Positions 8,529 to 17,150 of a stretch of 64,000 nucleotides of DNA are shown here, piece after piece (position 1 is the first letter of the stretch; the number at the start of each line of letters is the position of its first letter). The notes beneath the pieces were generated by a model. That model saw only the letters and a program-made list of their open reading frames with translations. It made no database searches and had not been told where the DNA came from. Origin of the DNA: Acidimicrobilacustris europaeus (lineage in GTDB: Bacteria; Actinomycetota; Acidimicrobiia; Acidimicrobiales; Acidimicrobilacustridaceae); NCBI GenBank assembly GCA_965194515.1, contig OZ239146.1:930001-994000 (forward strand), written 5' to 3'. The position numbers were made by a program, and so were the translations under genes.

Positions 8529-8951
8529 GTGAATGCAATCGTGATCTACGAGAGTCTGACGGGAAACACCAAGAAGGCGGCGGAGTTCATTGTTGATGAG
8601 CTCATTTCGAATGGTGTGGCGGCTCGTTCATGTCCGACATCAGATGTCGACTATCAAGCGCTCGCCGAGGCCGATCTCGTCATCGTCGGAAGCTGGACCG
8701 ATGGTTTGTTTCTCTTTGGGCAAAAGCCAGCCAACCAGGGACGCCTGTCGCAGATTCTGTTCCTCGCTGGCAAACAAGCTGCGGTCTTTTGCACCTACGC
8801 ACTCGAAACGGGAAAGACGCTGGAGAAGCTCGAAGCGATCATCGCCGATCGGGGTGCCGAGGTTGTGGGCGGAATGGCGATACGACGGAACAAACTTCAG
8901 GAAGGCAGTGTCGAGTTCGTTGCTCGATTGCTTGGTGTCGTCACCGTCTGA
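8529..8951 (+). CDS. flavodoxin-like FMN protein
   Basis: 140 aa from GTG 8529, which has GGAGG (8519-8523) 5 nt upstream; the frame stays open to 8451, but those residues match nothing. An N-terminal phosphate-binding loop YESLTGNTKKAA (flavodoxin T/S-x-T-G-x-T) and a GSWTDGLFLFGQKP loop for the isoalloxazine ring are visible. Flavodoxins carry single electrons between reductases and iron-sulfur or P450 enzymes. The last 55 bp overlap the 3' end of the GT87 gene on the other strand. Confidence 0.85.
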   Translation: MNAIVIYESLTGNTKKAAEFIVDELISNGVAARSCPTSDVDYQALAEADLVIVGSWTDGLFLFGQKPANQGRLSQILFLAGKQAAVFCTYALETGKTLEKLEAIIADRGAEVVGGMAIRRNKLQEGSVEFVARLLGVVTV

Positions 8952-10162
8952 TCGGTTGCCGCCGAATCGCCGGCCTGAAGTTCTCGGATCGGCGTGAAGC
9001 ACACGGCTCCGATCAACATGAGCGTGCGAACAGTTGACATCCAAGGGCTGTCTCCGTGGCCGCCGGGGTCAACAAGGACGAGCCACGCGACCACGCAATA
9101 TATTTTCGCTTTGTTGTTCGTTGCGTGAATCCAGAACGCAACGAGAGCCACGAGCAGAAATCCAAGGTGATGAGTCCACGAAATCGGACTCATCACTGCC
9201 GATGCGCATCCGACTATTGCGGCAACTGCGAGGAAGTCGTTTGCCCGAGACGCCCGCACCGATCGGATCAGTGCGAGGCCGAGCACCGCGCCGAGCATCA
9301 GAACCCACACGCCGTTCCGGAGAGATCCCGGCTGTAGAACTCGAGCGATCACGCTGAGAGCGGAGTTGTTTCGACCATCGCTTACCGATCCAACCCGGTC
9401 GGACTCCCAAAGCAACTCGGTCCAGTAGGTCAACGAATCAGCGGGAGCGAGAGCCCATCCGAGAGCAGTTGCGGCCACCAGCGCGCCAATTGCACGGGTG
9501 GCTGGTCGCCAGCGCCTTGAGGCAACGAGCCAAAGAATGAAAAGCCCAGGGACAAGTTTGATAGCTGTAGCGATTCCGATTCCGATCCCCGACCATCTCG
9601 AAGATCGACGCATTGCATCAAGGTCGACCAGAACGAGAAGCCACAAAATGAGATTGATCTGTCCTTGACGGAGAGTCAGCCACACCGGGATTGTCACTGT
9701 CGCAGCGACGAATGCCCAAGAACTCCACTCGAAGCGTTTGGCGGCGTCGATCCCTGCAAGGCCTGCCACAGACCAGACGCATCCGAAGAGGGCCGCAAGA
9801 TTCAACGCGGTGAAGAGGACTTCTCGGCCGTCAGCGGTGAGTGGAGTGAGCGAGGTAAAGAGCAGTGGCCCAATAGGCGGGTACGTGGCCGAAAGATTGA
9901 ACGTTGGGTCCCGGTAGTCATAGAGAGAGCCGCCACCAGCCCAAGCCCGGGCGGAATTCGTATAGATCTGGAGATCAAGAAGCCCATTCGGTGGCCCGGA
10001 CTTCCACGCCTGCCAAAGAGCAATGCCAACAGCCACTGAAAGAGCAACAACGGCCAGCCAACGCCCGCGGATTCGACAGAACCACGCGAGGGCGATGATT
10101 CCCCCAATCAAGGCCAGCGGAGTGGTCCAAGGATTGATGAGCTCAAAGAGCCAATTGGGCAC
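8897..10162 (-). CDS. GT87/DUF2029-family membrane mannosyltransferase
   Basis: 421 aa and very hydrophobic, with about ten membrane segments. The first extracytoplasmic loop carries LDLQIYTNSARAW, where GT87 enzymes keep the catalytic Asp, followed by SLYDY and YPP motifs. GT87 enzymes (for example PimE) use polyprenyl-phosphate mannose to extend lipoglycans on the outer membrane face (family knowledge). The acceptor is unknown. GTG start at 10162, with TAGCGT 6 nt upstream and no ribosome binding site. The 3' end overlaps flavodoxin tail to tail by 55 bp. Confidence 0.85.
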   Translation of the reverse strand: MPNWLFELINPWTTPLALIGGIIALAWFCRIRGRWLAVVALSVAVGIALWQAWKSGPPNGLLDLQIYTNSARAWAGGGSLYDYRDPTFNLSATYPPIGPLLFTSLTPLTADGREVLFTALNLAALFGCVWSVAGLAGIDAAKRFEWSSWAFVAATVTIPVWLTLRQGQINLILWLLVLVDLDAMRRSSRWSGIGIGIATAIKLVPGLFILWLVASRRWRPATRAIGALVAATALGWALAPADSLTYWTELLWESDRVGSVSDGRNNSALSVIARVLQPGSLRNGVWVLMLGAVLGLALIRSVRASRANDFLAVAAIVGCASAVMSPISWTHHLGFLLVALVAFWIHATNNKAKIYCVVAWLVLVDPGGHGDSPWMSTVRTLMLIGAVCFTPIRELQAGDSAATDQTVTTPSNRATNSTLPS

Positions 10163-10168
10163 ATTCGG

Positions 10169-10174
10169 ACGCTA
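10169..10174 (-). promoter_or_regulatory. -10 box TAGCGT, leaderless layout for the GT87 gene
   Basis: TANNNT hexamer 6 nt before GTG 10162 on the minus strand. Confidence 0.5.
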
Positions 10175-10255
10175 GCGGAGTCGACTCCTGAGAGGCGGCG
10201 AACCGAGCTCTGACCCGAAACACAATCGTCATCATTGAATGCACAGGTGGGCAGT

Positions 10256-10318
10256 TAGGTGGCAGTAGGTTCTCACCGGGCGGAGTCCCTCGTGGGCACC
10301 GACACGTACAACCACCTA
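10256..10318 (+). promoter_or_regulatory. upstream region of the BMP importer: -10 candidate and inverted repeat
   Basis: A 7-bp inverted repeat TAGGTGG (10256-10262) / CCACCTA (10312-10318) flanks a GC-rich stretch. A TAGGTT hexamer (10266-10271) could be the -10 box; the 5' leader would then be about 57 nt and the repeat an operator-like DNA element rather than an RNA stem. If the promoter lies further upstream, a structured leader is possible. It matches no riboswitch consensus I know. GAGGAG (10326-10331) precedes the BMP ATG. Confidence 0.25.
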
Positions 10319-10334
10319 CACCCTCGAGGAGATC

Positions 10335-11489
10335 ATGGGTTCCCAAGCTTCACATTCACGACGACGCTTTCGCACAGCCGGCGTCCTTTCCGTAGCCGTC
10401 CTTGCGGTTGTGGGTCTCGTAGCTACTGCTTGTAGCAGTAGCGATTCCGATAGCAGCAGCGTGGTCAAGGCCGCGTGGATCTACGTCGGACCTACCAACG
10501 ATGGCGGCTGGACCCAAGCGCACGACAATGGCCGTAAGTTCGCCGAGACTGAACTTGGCAGCAACGTAAAGACGACCTACAAAGAAAATGTCAAAGAGGC
10601 TGAAGTTGCACCAGTCATTGAAGACCTTGTGAAGGATGGCAACACCATCATTTTCGCAACGTCATACGGCTACGCCGAGCCAATGGCAGCAGCCGCTGCG
10701 AAGTACCCGAACGTGAAGTTCGAACAGGCTACCGGCGATCTCATTACCGCTGGGAAGACCACCCCGTCGAACTACGCCGAGTACTGGGGCGCCGGTGAAG
10801 ACACTCTGTACCTCTCAGGCGTTGCCGCAGGTAAGGCCACGAAGAACAACAAGATCGGCATCGAGGCTCCATTCGCGATCCCCGAGATCATCCGCCACAT
10901 CAACGCATTCGTTCTTGGTGCGCAGTCCGTGAACCCCGCAGCGACCGCAAAGGTTGTCTGGACCAACGACTGGTTCAACCCCACTGCAGAGAAGCAGGCT
11001 GCTGAATCGCTTGTTTCGGCTGGCGTCGATGTGATCTTCTCGCATCAGGACAGTCCTTCAGCAGGCGAAGTTGCGAAGGCGAACAACCTTCCGTGGGTTG
11101 GCTACGACTCCGATCAGTCCGGTGCCTACAGCTCCGTTTGGCTTACCACCGCGACCTACAACTGGGGACCGCGCTATCTCAGTCGGATCAACGCAGTGAA
11201 TGACAAAACGTGGAAGTCGGACAACTACTACGGAACGATTGCTGACGGTTTCACAACGCTTGCAACCTTTGGCACCATCGTTTCTGCTGACACGAAGACG
11301 CTTATCAATGCTGAATTGACCAAGGCAAAGAACGCCGGAGCCACCTCATTCGGGTGGTACTGGGGTCTGAGCGATCGTCAGGATCAGACCGGTGCAGTGA
11401 AGATCAAGAAGGGTCAGACACTGTCCCAGAAGGATCTCTACGAAATGAGCTGGTTCGTCAAGGGTGTCGACGGAACTCTGAAGAACTGA
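10335..11489 (+). CDS. BMP-family substrate-binding lipoprotein of an ABC importer
   Basis: 384 aa. Lipoprotein signal: RRRFR, a hydrophobic stretch and lipobox LVATAC with the lipidated Cys33. The mature part follows the BMP/PnrA pattern (AAWIYVGPTNDGGWTQAHDNGR near the N-terminus, then IIFATSYGYAEP and VIFSHQDSPSAG). Members bind purine nucleosides (PnrA, BmpA), though some bind other ligands. It is the first gene of a four-gene importer with the ATPase 22 nt downstream. Substrate inferred as a nucleoside. Confidence 0.92.
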   Translation: MGSQASHSRRRFRTAGVLSVAVLAVVGLVATACSSSDSDSSSVVKAAWIYVGPTNDGGWTQAHDNGRKFAETELGSNVKTTYKENVKEAEVAPVIEDLVKDGNTIIFATSYGYAEPMAAAAAKYPNVKFEQATGDLITAGKTTPSNYAEYWGAGEDTLYLSGVAAGKATKNNKIGIEAPFAIPEIIRHINAFVLGAQSVNPAATAKVVWTNDWFNPTAEKQAAESLVSAGVDVIFSHQDSPSAGEVAKANNLPWVGYDSDQSGAYSSVWLTTATYNWGPRYLSRINAVNDKTWKSDNYYGTIADGFTTLATFGTIVSADTKTLINAELTKAKNAGATSFGWYWGLSDRQDQTGAVKIKKGQTLSQKDLYEMSWFVKGVDGTLKN

Positions 11490-11511
11490 TTGAACGTCGA
11501 GTTCACGACAG

Positions 11512-13077
11512 ATGTCTGAAACGTCTGTAGTCGGGGCAGTCACTGCGAACGCAGTGACTGCCCTTGGCGTTACCAAGCGGTTTCCCGGCGTTGTCGCGAA
11601 CGAAGACGTCACCTTTGAGGTGCGCGTTGGTGAAGTGCACGCCCTCCTCGGCGAAAACGGCGCCGGAAAGACAACTCTGTCGAACATCCTCACTGGCCTG
11701 TACCGACCCGACGAAGGTCATCTGCTTCTCGCCGGCCGTCAGACCATCTTCGATTCGCCGAAAGCCGCGATCGATGCAGGTATCGGAATGGTGCACCAGC
11801 ACTTCCGGTTAATACCGACATTCACAGTGACTGAGAACATCATTCTCGGCACGCAGCCACCCTCTCGTCGCTTCCTGCTCGACACAAAGTCTGCTGAGGA
11901 TCGGATTGTTGAGCTTGCTGAACAGTTTGCGATGCCTGTTGATCCTCGAGCCAGAATTTGGCAGCTTTCGGTGGGCGAACAGCAACGTGTTGAGATTTTG
12001 AAAGTGCTGTACCGCGATGCACAGGTGCTCATCATGGATGAGCCGACTGCTGTTCTCACTCCGCCCGAGGCCGAGTCGCTCGTTACGACATTGCGCTCGA
12101 TGGCGCGACAAGGCAGGAGCGTTATTTTCATCTCCCACAAACTCGGAGAAGTCGCTTCGATCGCCGATCGAATCACCGTGCTCCGAGATGGGAAATCAGT
12201 GGCAACTGTGGAAGCCGCGGGCTCCTCTCGAGAGAGCCTTGCCGAACTCATGGTGGGAAGAGAAGTGACGTCAGTGATCCGCCAAGGCGGCGGCGCGCTG
12301 CCTGGCGCAGCGACGGTTCTGTCGGTCGACAGCCTGTCAGCACTGGGGGATCGAGGGCGTCCCGCACTCACCGATGTCTCGCTGCAGGTGAAGGCCGGCG
12401 AGATCCTTGGCATTGCCGGAGTAGCTGGTAACGGCCAACGCGAACTTGTGGAGGTCCTTGCGGGTCTTCGGCCCAGAACAAGTGGCTCCATCGATATTGA
12501 CGGCGAAGCGATGGAACGTACTGATGCTCGCCATCCCATTCGTATGGGGGTTGCCTATGTTCCTCAGGATCGGCTCGGGACCGGACTCGCCCCGGATCTG
12601 TCCATTGCCGAAAATCTCATTCTGAAGAGATACCGCAGGCCGCCAATTTCGCGTGCGCCGTTTCTTCGGCCTTCGGTCATTGCCTCCGAGGCTGATCGAC
12701 TCATGACGCAGTTCGATGTGCGTGCGCCGTCGGCGGAAACTCCCACCCGTCGATTGTCGGGCGGAAACGTTCAGAAAGTTCTTTTGGCGCGTGAGATGTC
12801 CGGCGCTCCAAAAGTTCTGGTGGTTTCCTCGCCCACTCAAGGTCTCGATGTGGGCGCCGTCGCGACGGTTCATCAACTTCTTCTGGATGCAGCTGCAAAA
12901 GGCGTCGGAGTCCTTCTCGTGTCCGAAGACCTCGATGAAGTGATGGCCCTTTCCGACCGCATCGCAGTGATGTATGAAGGAAAGGTCCTTGCGTGCATAG
13001 ACGCCTCCGAAGCCGACATTTCTCGTATCGGAATGCTCATGGGTGGCGCCGACCTCGTTGAAGGTCAAGGTTCCTAA
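11512..13077 (+). CDS. double ATPase subunit of the BMP-type ABC importer
   Basis: 521 aa with two nucleotide-binding domains. Domain 1 is canonical: Walker A GENGAGKT at 47-54, signature LSVGEQQ, and Walker B with DEPTAVLTP. Domain 2 is degenerate (GVAGNGQRE in place of Walker A; VSSPTQGLD, without the Walker B Glu), as usual for this sugar/nucleoside importer type, so one ATP site should hydrolyse. It starts 22 nt after the binding protein; its stop overlaps the permease start (TAATG). Confidence 0.94.
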   Translation: MSETSVVGAVTANAVTALGVTKRFPGVVANEDVTFEVRVGEVHALLGENGAGKTTLSNILTGLYRPDEGHLLLAGRQTIFDSPKAAIDAGIGMVHQHFRLIPTFTVTENIILGTQPPSRRFLLDTKSAEDRIVELAEQFAMPVDPRARIWQLSVGEQQRVEILKVLYRDAQVLIMDEPTAVLTPPEAESLVTTLRSMARQGRSVIFISHKLGEVASIADRITVLRDGKSVATVEAAGSSRESLAELMVGREVTSVIRQGGGALPGAATVLSVDSLSALGDRGRPALTDVSLQVKAGEILGIAGVAGNGQRELVEVLAGLRPRTSGSIDIDGEAMERTDARHPIRMGVAYVPQDRLGTGLAPDLSIAENLILKRYRRPPISRAPFLRPSVIASEADRLMTQFDVRAPSAETPTRRLSGGNVQKVLLAREMSGAPKVLVVSSPTQGLDVGAVATVHQLLLDAAAKGVGVLLVSEDLDEVMALSDRIAVMYEGKVLACIDASEADISRIGMLMGGADLVEGQGS

Positions 13078-14204
13078 TGCGTTCGACATTCTCTGGATTC
13101 CGCCTTGAACCCCGTAGTCATTTACCGCGCCTCATCAATTGGACGGTGCCGATTGGATCGTTCTTCGCTGCGTTGTTAGCTGGCGCTCTGCTCCTTTTGG
13201 TGACCGGCCAAAATCCGATATCCGTGTATCAGCGGATCCTTGAACGAGCCTTTCTCGACGCTGGTTCGCTCAGTGGAACCTTGGTTGCTGCGACGCCGCT
13301 GCTCTTCACCGGACTTTGCGCAGCCGTTGCGTTTCGTGTCGGATTTTTCAATATCGGCGGCGAGGGCCAGTTCTACATCGGAGCAATCTTTTCCTCTGGT
13401 ATTGCTCTCGCATTGGGTCGCGATGCACAGGTATGGATCGCTATTCCTGCGATGATCATCGCAGGCGCACTCGGCGGTGCCCTGTGGGGAGCGATTCCAG
13501 GTTTTCTTCGTGCCTATTTGCGCACGAACGAAATCATCACCTCGCTCATGCTGAATTACATCGCCGGAGTGATCTCCGTTTACCTCATTTTCGAATCGAG
13601 TTCGTTCTGGCGCGATCTTGAAGGCACCGGGAAAATGTTCCCGAAGGGGAAAGTCATACCGCCGGTTGCGTTTTGGCCCGAGTACGGCATCGGATCCCTT
13701 GTCGTACCTTTTGGGTTTCTTCTCGGAATCGCCACCGCCGCATGGATTGCAGTCCTGCAACGTCGGACCCGATTCGGATACGAAATGCGCGTCGTTGGCG
13801 GTGCACCGACAACGGCACGTTATGCGGGTATGCGTCCAGGTCGCGTGATCGTTGCTGTCGCCGCAGTGTCGGGGGCCCTGGCGGGCCTCGGAGGCGCTGC
13901 GTCAGTCGGTAATTTCCGACACATCCTTGATCCCAAGGGAATGCAGCAGTCCGGATTCGGTTACGCCGGCATCGTCGTGGCGGCACTCGCACGTTTGAAC
14001 CCCGTCGCAGTTATTTTCGTTTCGATCATCATCGGTGGAATCACGAACGCGGGCTACGCACTGCAGGGTCCAGATTTTCCGTCAGGCCTGGTCGGGATCC
14101 TTGAAGGACTCATTTTGTTTTGCACCCTCGGCGGCGAAGTGCTCATGCGCTATCGCGTCGTTCGGACTCGTGGGGTTAGCTCGAACGTGGTTGGTGCACA
14201 GTGA
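13077..14204 (+). CDS. ABC importer permease 1 (BMP/nucleoside type)
   Basis: 375 aa with about eight to ten hydrophobic segments. The signature ALLFTGLCAAVAFRVGFFNIGGEGQ is typical of the NupP/YufP-like permease (BPD_transp_2 family), and NEIITSLMLNYIA marks the cytoplasmic coupling loop. It forms the transmembrane channel together with the next gene product. The start ATG overlaps the ATPase stop by one base, so translation is probably coupled. Confidence 0.93.
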   Translation: MRSTFSGFRLEPRSHLPRLINWTVPIGSFFAALLAGALLLLVTGQNPISVYQRILERAFLDAGSLSGTLVAATPLLFTGLCAAVAFRVGFFNIGGEGQFYIGAIFSSGIALALGRDAQVWIAIPAMIIAGALGGALWGAIPGFLRAYLRTNEIITSLMLNYIAGVISVYLIFESSSFWRDLEGTGKMFPKGKVIPPVAFWPEYGIGSLVVPFGFLLGIATAAWIAVLQRRTRFGYEMRVVGGAPTTARYAGMRPGRVIVAVAAVSGALAGLGGAASVGNFRHILDPKGMQQSGFGYAGIVVAALARLNPVAVIFVSIIIGGITNAGYALQGPDFPSGLVGILEGLILFCTLGGEVLMRYRVVRTRGVSSNVVGAQ

Positions 14205-15166
14205 TAATGAACGACAACCTCTTCATCGTGGTGTTCGCCGCGGCAATTTATTACGGCACTCCACTTGTGTTCGCCGCCCTCGGGGAGATTCTCGCTGAGC
14301 GATCCGGCGTCATCAACCTTGGCGTTGAAGGAATGATGCTCCTCGGAGCGGTCGGAGCCTGTTGGGTCGCAACGTCAATCGATGGCCCAGCCGGCGTCGT
14401 CCTGCCGATTGCAGTCGTTGCAGCAATGCTTTTTGCTGCGGCCGGTGCTCTTATTCATGCGTTTCTCACAATCACCCTGCGAGTCAACCAAATCATTTCG
14501 GGGTTGGCGTTGACTATTTTTGCCGGGGTAGCGGGCGTGTCTTCGTATCTCGCTGGGCTCTGGGACCTCGGTCAGGCTCCGGTTGCTAACCAGTTCGGAA
14601 AGATGGATCTATTCGGCTGGGGCGATCTCCCGGTGTTGGGTCCGATCCTGTTCAATCAAACGTTGCTGACCTACCTCTCTTGGCTGCTGGTTGTCCTCAC
14701 ATCGATCTACATTTTTCGGACACGCTGGGGTCTTCAACTTCGGGCAGTCGGCGAATCGCCTCAGACTGCAGATTCTGTTGGTGTCGCTGTTCAACGATCA
14801 AGGTATTTGCACGTTCTCGCCGGCGGTGCTTTTGCGGGAATCGCAGGTGCGTGCTTCTCGCTCTCGATCCTGCCCACTTGGCAAAATGGAATGACACTCG
14901 GTCAGGGGTGGATCGCATTAGCGCTGGTCATCTTTGGCTTCTGGCGCCCAGATCTCATGCTGGTTGGCGCGTATCTTTTCGGTGGCTTGTCGAGCCTCCG
15001 ATACACGCTGCAGGCCAGAGGAGTCGAAATCCCACAACTGTTTCTCGATTCGCTGCCGTACGTGATGACAATCGTCGTCCTCGTCGTTGTTTCAAATTCA
15101 GCAGCGCGGCGCCAACTCGGAGCTCCGGCAGCGCTCGGGAAACCCTACGAACGAGAAGAGCGTTAG
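14201..15166 (+). CDS. ABC importer permease 2 (BMP/nucleoside type)
   Basis: 321 aa. It carries the second-permease signature LAERSGVINLGVEGMMLLGA and the coupling loop RVNQIISGLALTIFA. GTG 14201 overlaps the previous stop (GTGA); ATG 14207 is an alternative two codons on. This closes the importer operon. The neighbouring phosphoribosyltransferase converges from the other strand with a 4-bp gap. Confidence 0.93.
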   Translation: MIMNDNLFIVVFAAAIYYGTPLVFAALGEILAERSGVINLGVEGMMLLGAVGACWVATSIDGPAGVVLPIAVVAAMLFAAAGALIHAFLTITLRVNQIISGLALTIFAGVAGVSSYLAGLWDLGQAPVANQFGKMDLFGWGDLPVLGPILFNQTLLTYLSWLLVVLTSIYIFRTRWGLQLRAVGESPQTADSVGVAVQRSRYLHVLAGGAFAGIAGACFSLSILPTWQNGMTLGQGWIALALVIFGFWRPDLMLVGAYLFGGLSSLRYTLQARGVEIPQLFLDSLPYVMTIVVLVVVSNSAARRQLGAPAALGKPYEREER

Positions 15167-15170
15167 CCCT

Positions 15171-15665
15171 TCAATCGTGTATGTCGGACTCGTGCGGATT
15201 TACGAGTGCGGCTTTGGTCGACCACGGAAAATCGATCCAGTCGTTGGTGTGCTTCCAGACGTAATCGCAGTTGATCACTGATTCTGGCTTTTGATACACC
15301 ACTGCAGTGCGAACTTCACCGACCTGAGATGCGACATATTCAACGACCATCTTGAGCGTGTGGCCAGTGTCGGCAACGTCATCACAGATGAGGACCTTCG
15401 CCGATTCAATGTCCACAAGTGTGAGTGGCGGCGGAAGGATGACAGGGAACTCGAGACGTTCGCCCTTGCCTGTGTAGTACTCCACGTTCATAACGTGTGT
15501 GTTCTTAATTCCGAGTGAATACGAAAGCGCTCCACCGATCGGAAGCCCGCCTCGAGCGATCGAGAGGATGAGGTCTGGTCGGAAGCCATCGTCATCGATC
15601 AAGCGGGCCAATTCGTGAGAGGCGTCCCCGAACATCGACCACGTGAGTACTTCCATGTCGCTCAT
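15171..15665 (-). CDS. purine-type phosphoribosyltransferase
   Basis: 164 aa. The PRPP-binding motif VLICDDVADTGHTL (91-104) and LSIARGGLPIGGALS (the PPi loop) mark the type I PRTase fold. The size and the Trp/Tyr-rich C-terminal hood (WKHTNDWIDFPW) fit xanthine/guanine/hypoxanthine salvage enzymes of the Gpt-like group. It would turn a purine base into its nucleotide in the cytoplasm. Its place facing a nucleoside-type importer supports a salvage role. TAGGTT lies 6 nt before the ATG. Confidence 0.85.
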   Translation of the reverse strand: MSDMEVLTWSMFGDASHELARLIDDDGFRPDLILSIARGGLPIGGALSYSLGIKNTHVMNVEYYTGKGERLEFPVILPPPLTLVDIESAKVLICDDVADTGHTLKMVVEYVASQVGEVRTAVVYQKPESVINCDYVWKHTNDWIDFPWSTKAALVNPHESDIHD

Positions 15666-15671
15666 GTCCCG

Positions 15672-15677
15672 AACCTA
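15672..15677 (-). promoter_or_regulatory. -10 box TAGGTT, leaderless layout for the phosphoribosyltransferase
   Basis: TANNNT hexamer 6 nt before ATG 15665 on the minus strand. Confidence 0.5.
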
Positions 15678-15716
15678 CACAATCAGAGAACCCCTCCATC
15701 CCCGTGAGGGCGCAAG

Positions 15717-15722
15717 TACGGT
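15717..15722 (+). promoter_or_regulatory. -10 box TACGGT, leaderless layout for the DUF2252 gene
   Basis: TANNNT hexamer 6 nt before ATG 15729. The divergent phosphoribosyltransferase has the same layout 40 bp away. Confidence 0.5.
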
Positions 15723-15728
15723 GAAGCT

Positions 15729-17141
15729 ATGTCTTCAGAGGATGTCGTCGTCGCTGGTGCCCCGCTCGAACTTGGACCGCTCATGCATACAGGCGGCGAA
15801 CTGATGACGCGAGCAGAGCGGCGTCAACTCGGACGCGAACGGCGCAGAGTCGCGCAGCGTTCGTCCCATGCGGGTTGGGTGGCCCCAGAGACTCGCCGGG
15901 ACCCGTTTGCGGTTCTCGAGGACCAGAACCGTCGTCGATTCCCGGATCTCGTTCCTCTGCGCTGGGGTCGCATGGTGGCCTCGCCGTTCACCTTTTATAG
16001 AGGCGCTGCTGCAGTCATGGCCGCTGATCTTGCTGGCACCCCGAGCTCAGGTCTTGATGTCCAGGCGTGTGGAGATGCACATCTTCAGAACTTCGGACTT
16101 TTCGCTTCTCCTGAACGCAATCTACTTTTCGACCTGAACGACTTCGATGAGACGCTGCCTGGTCCATGGGAATGGGACGTGAAGCGTCTCGCCGCGAGCG
16201 TTGAACTCGCAGCTCGCGACAATGGTTTCTCAAAAGAGCAAGCGGAAGCGGCGACGTTGGAAAGTGTCGCGTCATACCGCTCGTGGATGGCGGTGCTCGC
16301 CGACCAAACGCAGCTCGATGTCTGGTACGCGAAAGTCGATGTCGACGAGATCCTCCCGATGTTGCCAACCGAAGCGCTGAAGGGATCAGCGAAGCTCGTT
16401 GAGCGGGCACGGCGACACAACACTCTTCAGGCGTTAGACAAGTTGACCCAGGTCGTTGATGGGCGCCGGGTCATCGTGGACAATCCACCCCTCGTTGAAC
16501 ACCTACCTGACGTCACGACCTATCACGCTGTTCACACGGTGCTTGATCGTTACAAGGAAACACTCCAAGAGGACAAGAGGCTTCTTCTCGAGCGGTTCGA
16601 GATCATCGATATCGCTCGCAAGGTTGTGGGAGTTGGAAGCGTCGGCACTCATTGCTGGATTGCGCTGTGCACTGCCGATCGGGAAGACGACGATCCACTG
16701 TTCCTGCAGATTAAGGAAGCGAATCGTTCCGTTCTCGAACCATGGATTGGAGCGAGTAAGTACTCCACCCATGGAGAACGCGTCGTCGTTGGCCAGAGAC
16801 TCCTGCAGGCTGCAAGCGACATGTTCCTGGGGTGGACAAAGTTTCGTGAACGTCACTATTACATCCGTCAGCTTCGCGACATGAAGGGTTCAGCCGTCGT
16901 CTCGTCAATGACACCCGCGGTTCTTTCGAGCTACGCCGGCGTCTGTGGTCGAACTTTGGCACGCGCCCACGCGCGGACCGGAGACCCGATAGCAATCAGT
17001 GCCTATCTGGGAGAGGGTGACACGTTCGATAAATCCATCGCGTCGTTCTCGAGGGACTATGCCGATCAGACCGAACGAGATCACGCGATACTTCGAGCTG
17101 CAATCGATTCGGGCAAGATCCAAGCAATTGAGGGCCGCTAA
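15729..17141 (+). CDS. DUF2252 family protein (protein-kinase-like fold)
   Basis: 470 aa. The family blocks are present: FTFYRGAAAVMAADL, then CGDAHLQNFG (Asp116, His118, Asn121) and FDLNDFDE (Asp135, Asp138, Asp140), which look like the catalytic and metal-binding loops of aminoglycoside-phosphotransferase or HipA-like kinases. Function is unknown; a phosphotransferase activity is an inference. The first 45 residues are Arg-rich and probably disordered. It stands alone between divergent and convergent neighbours. Leaderless layout supports ATG 15729. Confidence 0.88.
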   Translation: MSSEDVVVAGAPLELGPLMHTGGELMTRAERRQLGRERRRVAQRSSHAGWVAPETRRDPFAVLEDQNRRRFPDLVPLRWGRMVASPFTFYRGAAAVMAADLAGTPSSGLDVQACGDAHLQNFGLFASPERNLLFDLNDFDETLPGPWEWDVKRLAASVELAARDNGFSKEQAEAATLESVASYRSWMAVLADQTQLDVWYAKVDVDEILPMLPTEALKGSAKLVERARRHNTLQALDKLTQVVDGRRVIVDNPPLVEHLPDVTTYHAVHTVLDRYKETLQEDKRLLLERFEIIDIARKVVGVGSVGTHCWIALCTADREDDDPLFLQIKEANRSVLEPWIGASKYSTHGERVVVGQRLLQAASDMFLGWTKFRERHYYIRQLRDMKGSAVVSSMTPAVLSSYAGVCGRTLARAHARTGDPIAISAYLGEGDTFDKSIASFSRDYADQTERDHAILRAAIDSGKIQAIEGR

Positions 17142-17150
17142 AGAGTTGCG

